A DNA stretch of 64,000 nt from Flavobacterium noncentrifugens. GTDB taxonomy: Bacteria; Bacteroidota; Bacteroidia; Flavobacteriales; Flavobacteriaceae. The translations under genes were made by a program, and so were the position numbers. Positions within the stretch are counted from its first letter, which is position 1, and each line of letters opens with the position of its first letter. The notes below the pieces were generated by a model. That model worked only from the letters and a program-made list of their open reading frames with translations, was not told the origin of the DNA and made no database searches. This document shows positions 1 through 9,249 of this stretch, one piece after another. The DNA is taken from positions 500,262-564,261 of the forward strand of contig NZ_FNEZ01000003.1 of NCBI RefSeq assembly GCF_900100375.1, given 5' to 3'.

Positions 1-2009
1 ATTGCTTCTACTTTTCTGTTGATGCCTTCAATGTGTGACGAAATTTCTTTGATCAGAACGATTTGCTCTTTTGCGATGTTTTCAAAATCGGAACCGAAAA
101 TTTCTTTCAGTCCGCGTACGTTTTCAATCAGTGTATTTTGGTAACGGATCGCTGTCGGAATGACATGGTTTCTTGCGATATCGCCTAGAACACGGCCTTC
201 GATCTGGATTTTTTTCGTGTATTCTTCGAGCTCGATTTCGTAACGCGCCTCTACCTCAACATGATTCATCACGTTCATTTCCTTGAACAAATCCAAAGCT
301 TGCTGCGATACTTTTGCTTTTAGAGCCAATGGCGTTGTTTTGAAGTTGCTCAATCCGCGTTTTGCAGCTTCCTGTTCCCAGGCTTCACTGTATCCGTCGC
401 CTTCAAACAAGATATTTTTGGTTTGCTTAATGTATTCTCTCAGGACGTTGAAAATCGCTTCGTCTTTTTTGAGGCCTTTTTCGTCAATTAACGCATCAAC
501 TTCTTTTTTGAAATCTTTCAATTGTTTCGCTACGATCGTGTTTAAAGTCGTCATCGCATTCGCACAGTTTGCAGATGAACCTACGGCACGGAATTCAAAT
601 TTATTTCCGGTGAACGCGAATGGTGAAGTCCTGTTTCTGTCGGTATTGTCCAATAAAACATCTGGGATTTTCCCGACAACGTTTAATTTAAGATCGGTTT
701 TTTCTTCAGGAGATAATTTTCCGGTAGAAACACCTTCGAGTTCGGCTAAAACTTTCGTCAATTGCTGCCCGATGAAAACCGAGATAATTGCCGGTGGCGC
801 TTCATTGGCACCAAGCCTATGGTCGTTGCTAGCCGTTGCAATCGCCGCACGCAATAACGATTCATAAGTATCAACCGCTTTGATCGTATTGATGAAAAAC
901 GACAGGAATTGCAGGTTGCTCATTGGCGTTTTTCCCGGGCTCAACAAATTCACTCCAGTGTCAGTTGCCAACGACCAGTTGTTGTGTTTTCCTGAACCGT
1001 TTACGCCTTTGAAAGGTTTTTCGTGGAATAAAACTTTGAAGTCATGGCGTTCTGCCACTTTTTGCATCACATCCATTAATAAGGAGTTGTGGTCGACGGC
1101 AAGGTTGGTTTCTTCGAAAATCGGGGCCAACTCGAATTGGTTTGGCGCGACTTCGTTATGGCGTGTTTTTACCGGAATTCCGAGATACATACACTCTTGT
1201 TCCAATTCACGCATGTAGTTTAACGCTCTTGTTGGGATCGATCCGAAATAATGGTCGTCCAATTGCTGTCCTTTTGCAGAAGTATGTCCGAGCAATGTTC
1301 TTCCGGTCATGATAATATCGGGACGGGAATTCGCCAAAGCCATATCCACAAGGAAATATTCCTGTTCCCAACCCAAAGTTGCGGTTACTTTTTTAACGTT
1401 TTTATCGAAATATTTGCAAACATCTGTCGCCGCTTCATCCACAGCGTTCAATGCGCGCAATAGTGGTGTTTTATAATCTAAAGCTTCACCCGTATAAGAG
1501 ATGAAAACCGTTGGAATGCATAAAGTCGTTCCGAATATAAATGCCGGGGAAGTTGGATCCCAAGCGGTATAACCACGTGCTTCGAAGGTATTTCTTATGC
1601 CACCGTTCGGGAAAGACGACGCATCTGGTTCTTGTTGCACCAATTGGCCGCCGCCGAATTTTTCTACAGGATCGCTTCCGTCGTAAGACGTTTCAAAAAA
1701 TGCATCATGCTTCTCGGCAGTTGTTCCTGTTAAAGGCTGAAACCAGTGCGTGTAATGGGTTACGCCTTTCGACAATGCCCATTCTTTCATGCCCATTGCG
1801 ATGTAATCGGCTAATTTTCTGTCAATTTTTGTTCCGTGCTGGACTGCATCTTTCACGCCTTTGTGTGCATCTGAAGTCAGAAACTGCTTCATTGCTTTAT
1901 CATTGAACACGTTAGCGCCGAAAATATTCGACTTTCTGTCGGCTTCTTCAAATTTAGATGGCCTTCTGTTTGATGCTTCTTTCAAAGCCTGAAAACGTAA
2001 TGTTGACAT
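1..2009 (-). CDS. glnN: Glutamine synthetase type III, C-terminus cut by window edge
   Basis: This enzyme makes glutamine from glutamate and ammonia with ATP in the cytoplasm, the main ammonia assimilation step. The reading frame begins at the ATG whose complement is at 2007-2009 and runs off the left edge after about 669 codons. The family is usually about 725-730 residues, so roughly the last 60 are missing. The product starts MSTLRFQALKEASNRRPSKF. It carries the GS signatures NEVAPNQFE and VNGSGKHNNWS (nucleotide and glutamate binding) and the GSIII-type LGANEAPPAI segment. The length and these motifs separate it from the shorter GSI and GSII. A TAnnTTTG promoter box and a dyad lie just upstream. 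The family call is secure; the gene symbol follows the usual GSIII name. Confidence 0.95.
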   Translation of the reverse strand, partial: MSTLRFQALKEASNRRPSKFEEADRKSNIFGANVFNDKAMKQFLTSDAHKGVKDAVQHGTKIDRKLADYIAMGMKEWALSKGVTHYTHWFQPLTGTTAEKHDAFFETSYDGSDPVEKFGGGQLVQQEPDASSFPNGGIRNTFEARGYTAWDPTSPAFIFGTTLCIPTVFISYTGEALDYKTPLLRALNAVDEAATDVCKYFDKNVKKVTATLGWEQEYFLVDMALANSRPDIIMTGRTLLGHTSAKGQQLDDHYFGSIPTRALNYMRELEQECMYLGIPVKTRHNEVAPNQFELAPIFEETNLAVDHNSLLMDVMQKVAERHDFKVLFHEKPFKGVNGSGKHNNWSLATDTGVNLLSPGKTPMSNLQFLSFFINTIKAVDTYESLLRAAIATASNDHRLGANEAPPAIISVFIGQQLTKVLAELEGVSTGKLSPEEKTDLKLNVVGKIPDVLLDNTDRNRTSPFAFTGNKFEFRAVGSSANCANAMTTLNTIVAKQLKDFKKEVDALIDEKGLKKDEAIFNVLREYIKQTKNILFEGDGYSEAWEQEAAKRGLSNFKTTPLALKAKVSQQALDLFKEMNVMNHVEVEARYEIELEEYTKKIQIEGRVLGDIARNHVIPTAIRYQNTLIENVRGLKEIFGSDFENIAKEQIVLIKEISSHIEGINRKVEA

Positions 2010-2050
2010 AAAATTTAATTTTAAAAAGTTGAACCCTTATTAATTTGCTG

Positions 2051-2058
2051 CAAATATA
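2051..2058 (-). promoter_or_regulatory. Bacteroidota -7 box for glutamine synthetase
   Basis: On the minus strand this reads TATATTTG, an exact match to the Bacteroidota -7 consensus TAnnTTTG. It lies 42 bases before the glutamine synthetase ATG. I could not assign a convincing -33 element. The dyad at 2083-2106 sits where it would be. Confidence 0.5.
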
Positions 2059-2082
2059 TGAATTATTATAAAAATAAAAAGT

Positions 2083-2106
2083 TAACCCCTAAAATTTTAC
2101 GGGTTA
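2083..2106. promoter_or_regulatory. Dyad TAACCC-N12-GGGTTA upstream of glutamine synthetase
   Basis: The half-sites TAACCC and GGGTTA flank a second inner palindrome, TAAAATTTTA. Together they give a nearly perfect 24-base dyad with one mismatched pair. It sits about 25-48 bases upstream of the -7 box, a plausible position for an operator or activator site controlling nitrogen assimilation. The symmetry is seen directly; the regulatory role is inferred. Confidence 0.4.
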
Positions 2107-2180
2107 GCCAAAATTAAAATGTAAAACAGATAATTTCGCAATAGTTTTGTATGGGATGACAGAAATTATTTTGCAAAAAG

Positions 2181-2188
2181 TATCTTTG
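2181..2188 (+). promoter_or_regulatory. Bacteroidota -7 box for the TerC-family gene
   Basis: TATCTTTG matches TAnnTTTG and lies 22 bases before the TerC-family start codon. No clear -33 TTTG is found at normal spacing. Confidence 0.45.
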
Positions 2189-2210
2189 TAAGGATCAAAA
2201 AGTTTTTGCT

Positions 2211-3158
2211 ATGATGGTATGGATTTGTTTTTTAGCTGCAGTGATGGTGTTTCTTGCACTCGATTTAGGTGTATTCAATAAAACGCCGCACATCATTAGC
2301 ACAAAAGAAGCCAGTAAATGGACGGCAATCTGGGTAGCCATGTCGTTTTTATTTGCAGGTGTGATCCATTGGTTGTATGGCAGCAGCTTTGTAGAAAACC
2401 CGACAGGATTGAAACCCATGGGAGCGGTTGTAAAATACATTACCGGTTATCTGATCGAGCTTTCTTTGAGTATTGACAACATTTTTGTTATTGCGATTAT
2501 CTTTTCATCTTTTAGGATTCCACAAAAATACCAGCATCGGGTCTTGTTTTGGGGAATTATCGGGGCGATTGTTTTTCGTGGATTAATGATTTATTTCGGA
2601 GTGATGCTGATCAATAAATTTGCATGGACGACTTATTTATTCGGTGCTTTTTTAATTTTTACAGCCGGAAAAATGCTATTCCAGAAAGATGACGCCGAAT
2701 TTGAACCGAAAAAATCCTGGATCTACCGCAGCCTCGGAAAAATCATACCGATTACACATCATACCGAAGGCGAACATTTTTTCCTGAAAGAAAACGGAAA
2801 AAATTATGCGACCCCGCTTTTTGTCGCTTTAATTGTGATTGAATTTATGGATGTGCTGTTTGCAATGGACAGCGTTCCGGCAATTTTAGCAATCACTTCC
2901 GATCCGTTTTTGGTGTTTAGTTCGAATATCTTCGCAATTTTAGGGCTACGGTCGATGTATTTTTTTCTGGCGAATATGCTCCAGAAATTCAGTTATCTGG
3001 AATACAGCCTGATGGCGATTCTTTCATTCGTCGGAATCAAAATGATTGTCCACGAATATCTTGAAGTTCCCGAATGGGCTTCATTGGCTTTCATTGTCGT
3101 TTCTCTCGGGATCGGGATTTTGGTCTCACTACAAAAATCCAAAAATCAATCTGAATAA
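2211..3158 (+). CDS. TerC/Alx family integral membrane protein
   Basis: This 315-residue polytopic inner-membrane protein has about eight hydrophobic segments. It carries the TerC-family acidic membrane motifs: E83 followed by SLSIDN at 85-90, and E211, D214 and D220 in the stretch EFMDVLFAMDSVPA. Family members (Alx, TerC) are linked to manganese export, pH response or tellurite resistance. No tellurite-resistance genes are nearby, so a metal-ion or Alx-like role is more likely. The ATG at 2211 starts directly at the first transmembrane segment. The gene stands alone, divergent from glutamine synthetase. The family is certain; the substrate is not shown by the sequence. Confidence 0.9.
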   Translation: MMVWICFLAAVMVFLALDLGVFNKTPHIISTKEASKWTAIWVAMSFLFAGVIHWLYGSSFVENPTGLKPMGAVVKYITGYLIELSLSIDNIFVIAIIFSSFRIPQKYQHRVLFWGIIGAIVFRGLMIYFGVMLINKFAWTTYLFGAFLIFTAGKMLFQKDDAEFEPKKSWIYRSLGKIIPITHHTEGEHFFLKENGKNYATPLFVALIVIEFMDVLFAMDSVPAILAITSDPFLVFSSNIFAILGLRSMYFFLANMLQKFSYLEYSLMAILSFVGIKMIVHEYLEVPEWASLAFIVVSLGIGILVSLQKSKNQSE

Positions 3159-3321
3159 ATTCGATCAATCGCGTTTTTGACACTCCAAATTTTAAGAAAA
3201 AATCTGTTAAAACACTGCCATTTAACACTTAAAATCATAATCATACAACGTAATGTAGAGATTGTGTAATGGGATTTCGCAGTCTTTTAAAGAATTTTAC
3301 GGTCAACATAAATCGGATGTT

Positions 3322-4335
3322 ATGGTAGCTGTAAACAAACACGGAATTGTTCTCGAAAAAAGAAATCTTGACTTTGAGATTGAAGGCGTTTTAAACCCGG
3401 CGGTCATCCTTGAAGATGGCCAAATTCACATGTATTACCGTGCTGTCGCGAAAGGAAACCGTTCCACGATCGGTTATTGCAGGTTTGATGCCAATGATCC
3501 GCTGACAGTCGTCGAAAGATACGACCAGCCGCTAGTTGATTCTGAATACGAATATGAATCACACGGCGTAGAAGATCCACGGATCGTGAAAATCGACGAC
3601 GTATATTACATCTCATACTGCGCTTATGATGGAACAAATGCCTTCGGAGCAGTTGCTACTTCAACAGACGGAAAAAAATTCAGTAAACGCGGCATAATCG
3701 TTCCGCAGGTTCGCGGTGATAAATTTCGCGAATGGCTGCACTTCAACGGAAACATCAACCTGAAATATTACAGGCTGAACATGGATAACAATTATGTTTG
3801 GGATAAAAATGTGATTTTTTTTCCAAGGCGGATTTTCGGACAGCTGTTTTTCCTACACCGCATCAAACCCGGAATCCAGATCGCCTGCGCAAATAAGCTC
3901 AGCGAATTTAATAATGATTTCTGGAAAGATTACATTCAGAACATTGAAGACTATATCGTGCTAGACCCGAAATTCGAACACGAACTGAGTTACATCGGAA
4001 ACGGTGCGCCGCCAATCGAAACAGATAAAGGCTGGCTGATCATTTACCACGGCGTTCACGACACTGTAAGCGGATATATGTACACTGCCTGTGCGGCACT
4101 TCTGGATCTGGAAAATCCCGGAAAAGAGATTGCCCGATTGCCTTATGCGCTCTTTAAACCCGAAGAAGACTGGGAATTGCAAGGTTATGTAAACAATGTT
4201 TGTTTCCCAAGCGGAACGGCTTTGATTAACGACACTTTATACATCTATTATGGCGCTGCCGACGAACGGATTGCATGCGCATCGGTCAGTATCTCAGAAT
4301 TGCTCGAAGAATTGCTCAACAACATAACAATATAA
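3322..4335 (+). CDS. Glycoside hydrolase family 130-like phosphorylase/hydrolase
   Basis: This is a 337-residue five-bladed propeller protein of the GH130 type. GH130 enzymes act on beta-mannosides, usually by phosphorolysis. Family marks include NPAV near residue 25, VEDPR at 83-87 (the usual position of the general-acid Asp) and GNGAPPIETDKGWLIIYHG near 227-244. It has no signal peptide, so it is probably cytoplasmic. The frame is open back to a TTG at 3262, but the ATG at 3322 starts at the normal family N-terminus (MVAVNKHG) and is preferred. It lies 19 bases upstream of a glycosyltransferase on the same strand, so the two probably form one operon acting on the same mannose-containing glycan. 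Substrate and direction of reaction are inferred only. Confidence 0.85.
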   Translation: MVAVNKHGIVLEKRNLDFEIEGVLNPAVILEDGQIHMYYRAVAKGNRSTIGYCRFDANDPLTVVERYDQPLVDSEYEYESHGVEDPRIVKIDDVYYISYCAYDGTNAFGAVATSTDGKKFSKRGIIVPQVRGDKFREWLHFNGNINLKYYRLNMDNNYVWDKNVIFFPRRIFGQLFFLHRIKPGIQIACANKLSEFNNDFWKDYIQNIEDYIVLDPKFEHELSYIGNGAPPIETDKGWLIIYHGVHDTVSGYMYTACAALLDLENPGKEIARLPYALFKPEEDWELQGYVNNVCFPSGTALINDTLYIYYGAADERIACASVSISELLEELLNNITI

Positions 4336-4354
4336 AATTGCAACAATACAACTA

Positions 4355-6739
4355 ATGAAACAGACTATGAAAAATGATAACATCCTCAGAAATAACGGAA
4401 CGCCGCCTGGTTTTCTTCCTTTTATGAACAATAATTTCTTTAACGAGCAAAAAAAACCTCTAAAAGTTCCTGTGGATGAAAACATGCTGCCAGAAATCTT
4501 GTTCATCACGACTTTTCCGCCGCGCGAATGCGGTATTGCGACTTATTCGCAGGATCTGATCAATGCGTTGAACAAACAATTTGTTTATTCGTTTAATATC
4601 GAAATCTGCGCTGTAGAAAACAATAGTGAAAGGCATACTTACGGCAAGGATGTGAAATACAAACTCAATACTTCTGAGCCAAAATCGTATATTAAAATGG
4701 CTGAGAAAATCAATGCCGACGACAATATCAAAGTTGTTCTGATTCAGCATGAATTTGGCCTATTTGCAGAAACGGTTGATGAATTCAACGATTTCGTTTC
4801 ACGGATCAAAAAACCGCTGGGCATTGTTTTCCACACTGTGTTGCCAAGGCCAGACGAAGTATTTAAACAAAAAGTACAGCATTTACTGGATTATGCCGAT
4901 GGGATTATCGTGATGACGCACGGCGCAGGAGAAATCCTCGAACGCGATTACCGTGTTGACAGTTCGAAAATCAATGTAATTGCACATGGAACGCACCTGG
5001 TTCCGCATTTGGATAAAAATGTTTTGAAAGAAAAATACGGATTGCAAGGCAGGAGAGTGCTTTCTACTTTTGGTTTGCTGAGTTCTGGAAAAAGCATCGA
5101 AACGACTTTAGAGGCTTTGCCTGGAATTGTAAAAACCACGCCTGAAGTGATTTTTTTGATCATCGGAAAAACACATCCAACCGTTGCATTGCAGGAAGGC
5201 GAAAAATACCGCGAGGAATTGCAGCGCAAGATCGTCGAGCTGAACATTCAGGACAACGTAAAGTTTGTAAACAAATATTTGCCTTTGGACGAACTTTTAG
5301 AATACCTGCAATTGACAGATATTTATTTGTTTACTTCAAAAGACCCGAATCAGGCGGTAAGCGGCACTTTTTCGTATGCTTTAAGCTGCGGATGTCCTGT
5401 AGTTTCTACTCCGATCCCGCACGCCAAAGAAGTTTTATCGGGTGAAAGCGGAATCCTATTTGATTTTGGGGATTCCAAACAATTGAAAGAAGCCGTAAAC
5501 AAATTGTTGTTTGATGAGGAATTGCGACTCAATATCATTTCAAACGGATTGCATAAAATTACGTGTACGGCCTGGGAAAATTCAGCTGTGGCACATGCGA
5601 AATTCCTTCAGAAAATTGCAAGGAATAAATTCGAACTCCACTATCGCAACCCGGATATCAATTTAGATCACATCAAAAAAATGACTACCGATTTCGGGAT
5701 GCTGCAGTTTGCAAAGATCAACGTTCCCGATATCAATTCAGGCTACACGATCGATGACAATGCGCGCGCGATGATCGCCTTATGCCAGCATTACAAAATG
5801 ACGCGTGAGGAAGACGATTTGCTTTACATTAAAATATACCTTGATTTTATCGCTTATTGCGAACGCCCGAAAGATCTGTTTTTGAATTATGTGGATTACA
5901 ATAACAATTTCACAACCCAAAATGCCGAGGTAAACCTGGCAGATTCCACAGGACGCGCGATCTGGGCATTGGGCTACCTGATTTCATTGGCACACATTTT
6001 ACCGTATGAAATCGTTTCAAAAGCGGAAAAGGTTTTTGACAGGGCTGTGCAATGTGCGACTAAAGTGCATTCGCCACGAGCCATGTCGTTTATCATTAAA
6101 GGTTTGTATTATTACAACCGTTCGGTGGAAAATGACAATACGTCTGAAATCACAAAAATGCTTGCCGATCGTTTGGTTCAGATGTACAAACATGAATCAT
6201 CTCCAGATTGGTTATGGTTTGAAAGTTACCTGACGTATGCCAACAGCATTTTGCCCGAAGCTTTATTGTGTGCCTATACCATCACCGATGACACAACTTA
6301 TAAAGCGATCGCTAAAGAATCATTCGACTTTTTAATGGCGAAAACTTTTTCAGACTCAGAAATTAAAGTCATTACGAATCAAGGCTGGTGTCAGAAAGGT
6401 GAAGAAAATTCCGGTTTTGGAGAGCAGCCGATTGATGTGGCTTATACGATTATTACGCTCAGGAAATTCCACGATGTCTTTAAAGAAAAATCTTATTTGG
6501 ATAAAATGGAAACGGCTTTCAACTGGTTCTTAGGAAACAACCATTTGCAACAGATTATTTACAATCCATGTACTGGCGGCTGTTTTGACGGATTGGAAGA
6601 AAAGAACGTCAATTTAAATCAAGGTGCAGAATCGACTGTAAGTTATTTAATGGCAAGATTGATGAGCTACCGTTATTTTGGAAATGAGACCAACAGTTAC
6701 CATAGAAGGAAAAACAAACCGGTAAAGGTTTTGCATTAA
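4355..6739 (+). CDS. Two-domain GT4 glycosyltransferase with C-terminal helical domain
   Basis: Residues about 45-420 form a GT-B fold glycosyltransferase of family 4. TTFPPRECGIATYS at 52-65 is the N-terminal loop, TFGLLSSGKSIE at 238-249 is the start of the C-lobe, and SGTFSYALSCGCPVVSTP at 336-353 is the nucleotide-sugar region. Residues about 430-794 are a separate alpha-helical domain with TIDDNARAM at 465-473 and DSTGRAIWALGYL further on. This resembles an (alpha/alpha)6 barrel as in six-hairpin glycosidases. At 794 residues it is about twice the size of a plain GT4 enzyme. The pairing with GH130 suggests mannoside assembly and turnover in the cytoplasm. The GT call is firm; the C-terminal domain's function is unknown to me. 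Confidence 0.85.
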   Translation: MKQTMKNDNILRNNGTPPGFLPFMNNNFFNEQKKPLKVPVDENMLPEILFITTFPPRECGIATYSQDLINALNKQFVYSFNIEICAVENNSERHTYGKDVKYKLNTSEPKSYIKMAEKINADDNIKVVLIQHEFGLFAETVDEFNDFVSRIKKPLGIVFHTVLPRPDEVFKQKVQHLLDYADGIIVMTHGAGEILERDYRVDSSKINVIAHGTHLVPHLDKNVLKEKYGLQGRRVLSTFGLLSSGKSIETTLEALPGIVKTTPEVIFLIIGKTHPTVALQEGEKYREELQRKIVELNIQDNVKFVNKYLPLDELLEYLQLTDIYLFTSKDPNQAVSGTFSYALSCGCPVVSTPIPHAKEVLSGESGILFDFGDSKQLKEAVNKLLFDEELRLNIISNGLHKITCTAWENSAVAHAKFLQKIARNKFELHYRNPDINLDHIKKMTTDFGMLQFAKINVPDINSGYTIDDNARAMIALCQHYKMTREEDDLLYIKIYLDFIAYCERPKDLFLNYVDYNNNFTTQNAEVNLADSTGRAIWALGYLISLAHILPYEIVSKAEKVFDRAVQCATKVHSPRAMSFIIKGLYYYNRSVENDNTSEITKMLADRLVQMYKHESSPDWLWFESYLTYANSILPEALLCAYTITDDTTYKAIAKESFDFLMAKTFSDSEIKVITNQGWCQKGEENSGFGEQPIDVAYTIITLRKFHDVFKEKSYLDKMETAFNWFLGNNHLQQIIYNPCTGGCFDGLEEKNVNLNQGAESTVSYLMARLMSYRYFGNETNSYHRRKNKPVKVLH

Positions 6740-6784
6740 AGCATAAAAAAAGGGAATCGATTTGATTCCCTTTTTTTATGCTTT
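6738..6784. terminator. Bidirectional terminator, 21-bp perfect stem
   Basis: The arms at 6738-6758 and 6764-6784 are exact reverse complements with a five-base loop. A-rich and T-rich flanks lie inside the stem, so it can stop transcripts from the glycosyltransferase on the plus strand and the lipoprotein gene on the minus strand, which converge here. Confidence 0.9.
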
Positions 6785-6795
6785 AATTTTTTAAA

Positions 6796-7317
6796 CTATT
6801 TTGTACTTGTTGAAGTAACTCTCTTAAAGCTGCTATCTGATAATTTTAGCATTTGTACCACATCATTATATTTCGTACTTGTCATTTTATTTGCCAGATC
6901 ACCTGGCACAATAACGACCCTAAAAACCTGATCTTGTGTATAAGCAGGAGTTAAAACAGAATCATTTGACTGGTCAAGATAAATACTGATATCACTTCGC
7001 GTGAAATCAAAATTGTATTCTAATTCTCCGCTTAGGAAATAATACGTTTTTGGTATCGATTCCCAGATATCAGCACCACCGGTCGTACTGCCTTTAAGCC
7101 TGTAAGCCAAAACCATGTCTCCTTCGTAAATTTGTGGAAACTGGTATACAATTCCATAGAAATCTGTTCCATCATTAACAAAATCTACGTTAGTTATTTC
7201 ATATACATCTGCTACCAAAGCAGTTCCTTGTTCTCCCTGCGGCCCTGCATCGCCTTCACAGCTTTGGGTCAATGCCATTCCGGCAACAGCAGTCAGTAGT
7301 AAAAATATCTTTTTCAT
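6796..7317 (-). CDS. Small secreted lipoprotein with short collagen-like motif
   Basis: This 173-residue protein begins MKKIFLLLTAVAGMALTQSC, a signal peptide ending in a lipobox-like TQSC, so it is probably anchored by lipid at that Cys. GDAGPQGEQG follows directly, a short collagen-like G-X-Y run seen in many Bacteroidota surface lipoproteins. The rest is beta-rich with no family I recognise. The frame is open to an ATG at 7353, but the ATG at 7317 places the signal peptide at the N-terminus and is preferred. It converges with the GT4 gene across a shared terminator. Function unknown. Confidence 0.75.
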   Translation of the reverse strand: MKKIFLLLTAVAGMALTQSCEGDAGPQGEQGTALVADVYEITNVDFVNDGTDFYGIVYQFPQIYEGDMVLAYRLKGSTTGGADIWESIPKTYYFLSGELEYNFDFTRSDISIYLDQSNDSVLTPAYTQDQVFRVVIVPGDLANKMTSTKYNDVVQMLKLSDSSFKRVTSTSTK

Positions 7318-7425
7318 AATTTTAATTTTTAATTGTTTATAAATGTATCCCAAAAATTAAACCAAAAAAAGTATTTTACGGTAATTTTAGTAAATTTAAG
7401 GAAGATTACAATTAATGATTATTTT

Positions 7426-7983
7426 ATGGATGTCAAGCTTTTCATGGCCATCATTGGCTGCAAACCCGACGGAAGATTTACAGAGCAGCACGATGTTTTT
7501 TTCGGGGCTGCAAATTCAATGAAAGAACTTATTCCACAAATGAAAGCATTCTGGCCCGAAGCCAAAGGAAAAATCCATATTGATTCGTGGCGTGAAGTGA
7601 CTGCTGTCGATGGTTATAAAATCGAAGTGGTTCCTAAGGATGATTCGATCAGCAATCCCGAACGCCTTTTTTTCATTAATCTCGGCGGTTACAAACCCGA
7701 TGAATTTGAGGAATACCATTATAAAGTGCTTGCCATCGGCGAAAGCCTGGCCGAAGCCTCAAAAAAATCCAAACAAACTTCGTTTTTCAAGCATTGGGGA
7801 TTTAAAGGCGCGAATGCACACATTGATGACAAATATGGCATTGATGTCGATGACGCGTACAATGTTTCCGATATTTTAAAGCCAACATTTCAAGAACAAT
7901 TCAGCCTTCGGATCACAAAACCACAAAACATCACTGAAGATGTGCTTCACATTGGCTATTACCGACTCGAGAAACTGCCCTAA
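7426..7983 (+). CDS. DUF1543 domain protein
   Basis: This 185-residue cytoplasmic protein begins MDVKLFMAIIGCKPDGRFTE and continues with EQHDVFFG and the region around FWPEAKGKIHIDSWREV, the pattern of DUF1543. Two related halves appear: an N-terminal one around residues 1-80 and a C-terminal one containing GFKGANAHIDDKYGIDVDD. The frame is open from 7333, but the upstream 31 codons overlap the lipoprotein leader region and are unlike the family, so the ATG at 7426 is chosen. The molecular function of the family is not known to me. Confidence 0.8.
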   Translation: MDVKLFMAIIGCKPDGRFTEQHDVFFGAANSMKELIPQMKAFWPEAKGKIHIDSWREVTAVDGYKIEVVPKDDSISNPERLFFINLGGYKPDEFEEYHYKVLAIGESLAEASKKSKQTSFFKHWGFKGANAHIDDKYGIDVDDAYNVSDILKPTFQEQFSLRITKPQNITEDVLHIGYYRLEKLP

Positions 7984-8063
7984 ACCTGATAACAATCGTA
8001 TCTTTATTAACTTATAGCTATCCGATGAAGATGTCTGATGGATAGCAAAAATTCAAAACAATC

Positions 8064-8549
8064 ATGAAAAAAAATTCTGGTAAAGGCAAGAAAAAAAATT
8101 CGTTTGACGCCCTAGCAACTGCTGCTGCAAAAGCAACAGGAAGTACAACAGCTTTTACACTTGCCACATTAACTGTTGTAGTCTGGGCGGTAACAGGGCC
8201 AGTTTTCAACTATTCTGAAACCTGGCAGCTCGTGATTAATACTGGAACCACGATCATTACTTTCCTGATGGTTTTCCTGATTCAAAAGGCACAGAATAAA
8301 GATTCACTTGCCATCCAACTCAAATTAAATGAGCTTGTTGCGTCGCATGAACTCGCCAGCAACAGGCTTGTTGACATTGAAGACATGACAGAACAGGAAA
8401 TGGAAGTCATCAAAAAATATTATGTGCATTTAAGCAAACTGGCGCAAAAAGAAGAAAGCCTGCAATGCTCGCATTCTATCGAAGAAGCAGAAGAACTGCA
8501 CCACATCAAAGCCAAACTCAAAAAAGAACGCGATCAGTTGCCCTCATAA
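8064..8549 (+). CDS. Low-affinity iron permease family protein
   Basis: This 161-residue membrane protein has a very lysine-rich N-terminus ([14 protein letters not shown]). Two transmembrane segments follow (about residues 28-48 and 58-75), and the C-terminal half is a charged helix. The central [18 protein letters not shown] and [19 protein letters not shown] segments are typical of the small bacterial iron-permease-like family. The name comes from fungal Fet4 homology, and transport by the bacterial proteins is not well shown. It is monocistronic by spacing. Confidence 0.8.
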   Translation: MKKNSGKGKKKNSFDALATAAAKATGSTTAFTLATLTVVVWAVTGPVFNYSETWQLVINTGTTIITFLMVFLIQKAQNKDSLAIQLKLNELVASHELASNRLVDIEDMTEQEMEVIKKYYVHLSKLAQKEESLQCSHSIEEAEELHHIKAKLKKERDQLPS

Positions 8550-8633
8550 ATTCAGATTTAAAATTAATCCCTGTATCGTTCGGGGATTTTTTATAAATTT
8601 TATATAAATAAGCGAACATTCATTTATAATTTA

Positions 8634-8641
8634 TACATTTG
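8634..8641 (+). promoter_or_regulatory. Bacteroidota -7 box before the TetR gene
   Basis: TACATTTG matches TAnnTTTG and is 14 bases before the TetR start codon. Just upstream at 8611-8623 is GCGAACATTCATT, which resembles the imperfect dyads bound by TetR-family repressors. Autoregulation is plausible but inferred. Confidence 0.45.
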
Positions 8642-8655
8642 CAAAAAAAATTAAT

Positions 8656-9246
8656 ATGCGTACCAGAAACGCCGATAAAGAAAAATTGGTCATTGAAAAA
8701 GCGATCGAACTCATTGTAAGCGACGGATTTGAAGGTTTTAGCATGAACAAGCTTGCGCGATTGTGCAACATTTCGGTCGCGACTTTATACATCTATTACC
8801 AGCATAAAGATGATCTGATAACGAAAATCGGGTCTGAAATTGGCACTGCTTTTTTTGCACATACATTGAAGGATTTTTCTGCCGATATGCCTTTTCCGCA
8901 AGGTTTGAGGAAACAATGGGAAAACCGGATTTCTTTTTCATTACAGCATCCTAAAATTGTAGCTTGCTTTGAAATCATCCGCCATTCGCCTCACGGAGAA
9001 CAGATTTTGCAGACAGCTGTGAGCCCGTTTAAACAAATCATGGCCGATTTTTTCACCAATGCTGTTGATAATAAAGAATTGCAACCACTGCCTATCGAAG
9101 TATTCTGGAGTGTAGCATACGGCCCGCTTTACAGTTTACTGCGTTTCCACAGCGAAGGCAAAAGCATGGGCGGCAAACCATTTTCACTAACCGATGACTA
9201 TACGAATCAAGCGCTTGAATTGGTGTTGAAAGCATTAAAGCCATAA
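8656..9246 (+). CDS. TetR/AcrR family transcriptional regulator
   Basis: This 196-residue repressor has an N-terminal TetR helix-turn-helix, about residues 8-55. SMNKLARLCNISVATLYIYYQHKDDLI is the recognition region. The C-terminal ligand-binding domain is mostly helical. It is followed after 3 bases by a 75-residue protein and then by an MFS transporter, the common layout for a local repressor of an efflux pump. The inducer is unknown. Codon use is like its neighbours. Confidence 0.9.
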   Translation: MRTRNADKEKLVIEKAIELIVSDGFEGFSMNKLARLCNISVATLYIYYQHKDDLITKIGSEIGTAFFAHTLKDFSADMPFPQGLRKQWENRISFSLQHPKIVACFEIIRHSPHGEQILQTAVSPFKQIMADFFTNAVDNKELQPLPIEVFWSVAYGPLYSLLRFHSEGKSMGGKPFSLTDDYTNQALELVLKALKP

Positions 9247-9249
9247 ATC

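Noticed and set aside
283..1906. Several plus-strand reading frames of 70-194 residues
   Set aside because: They are antisense to glutamine synthetase, whose minus-strand frame is unbroken and carries all family motifs.
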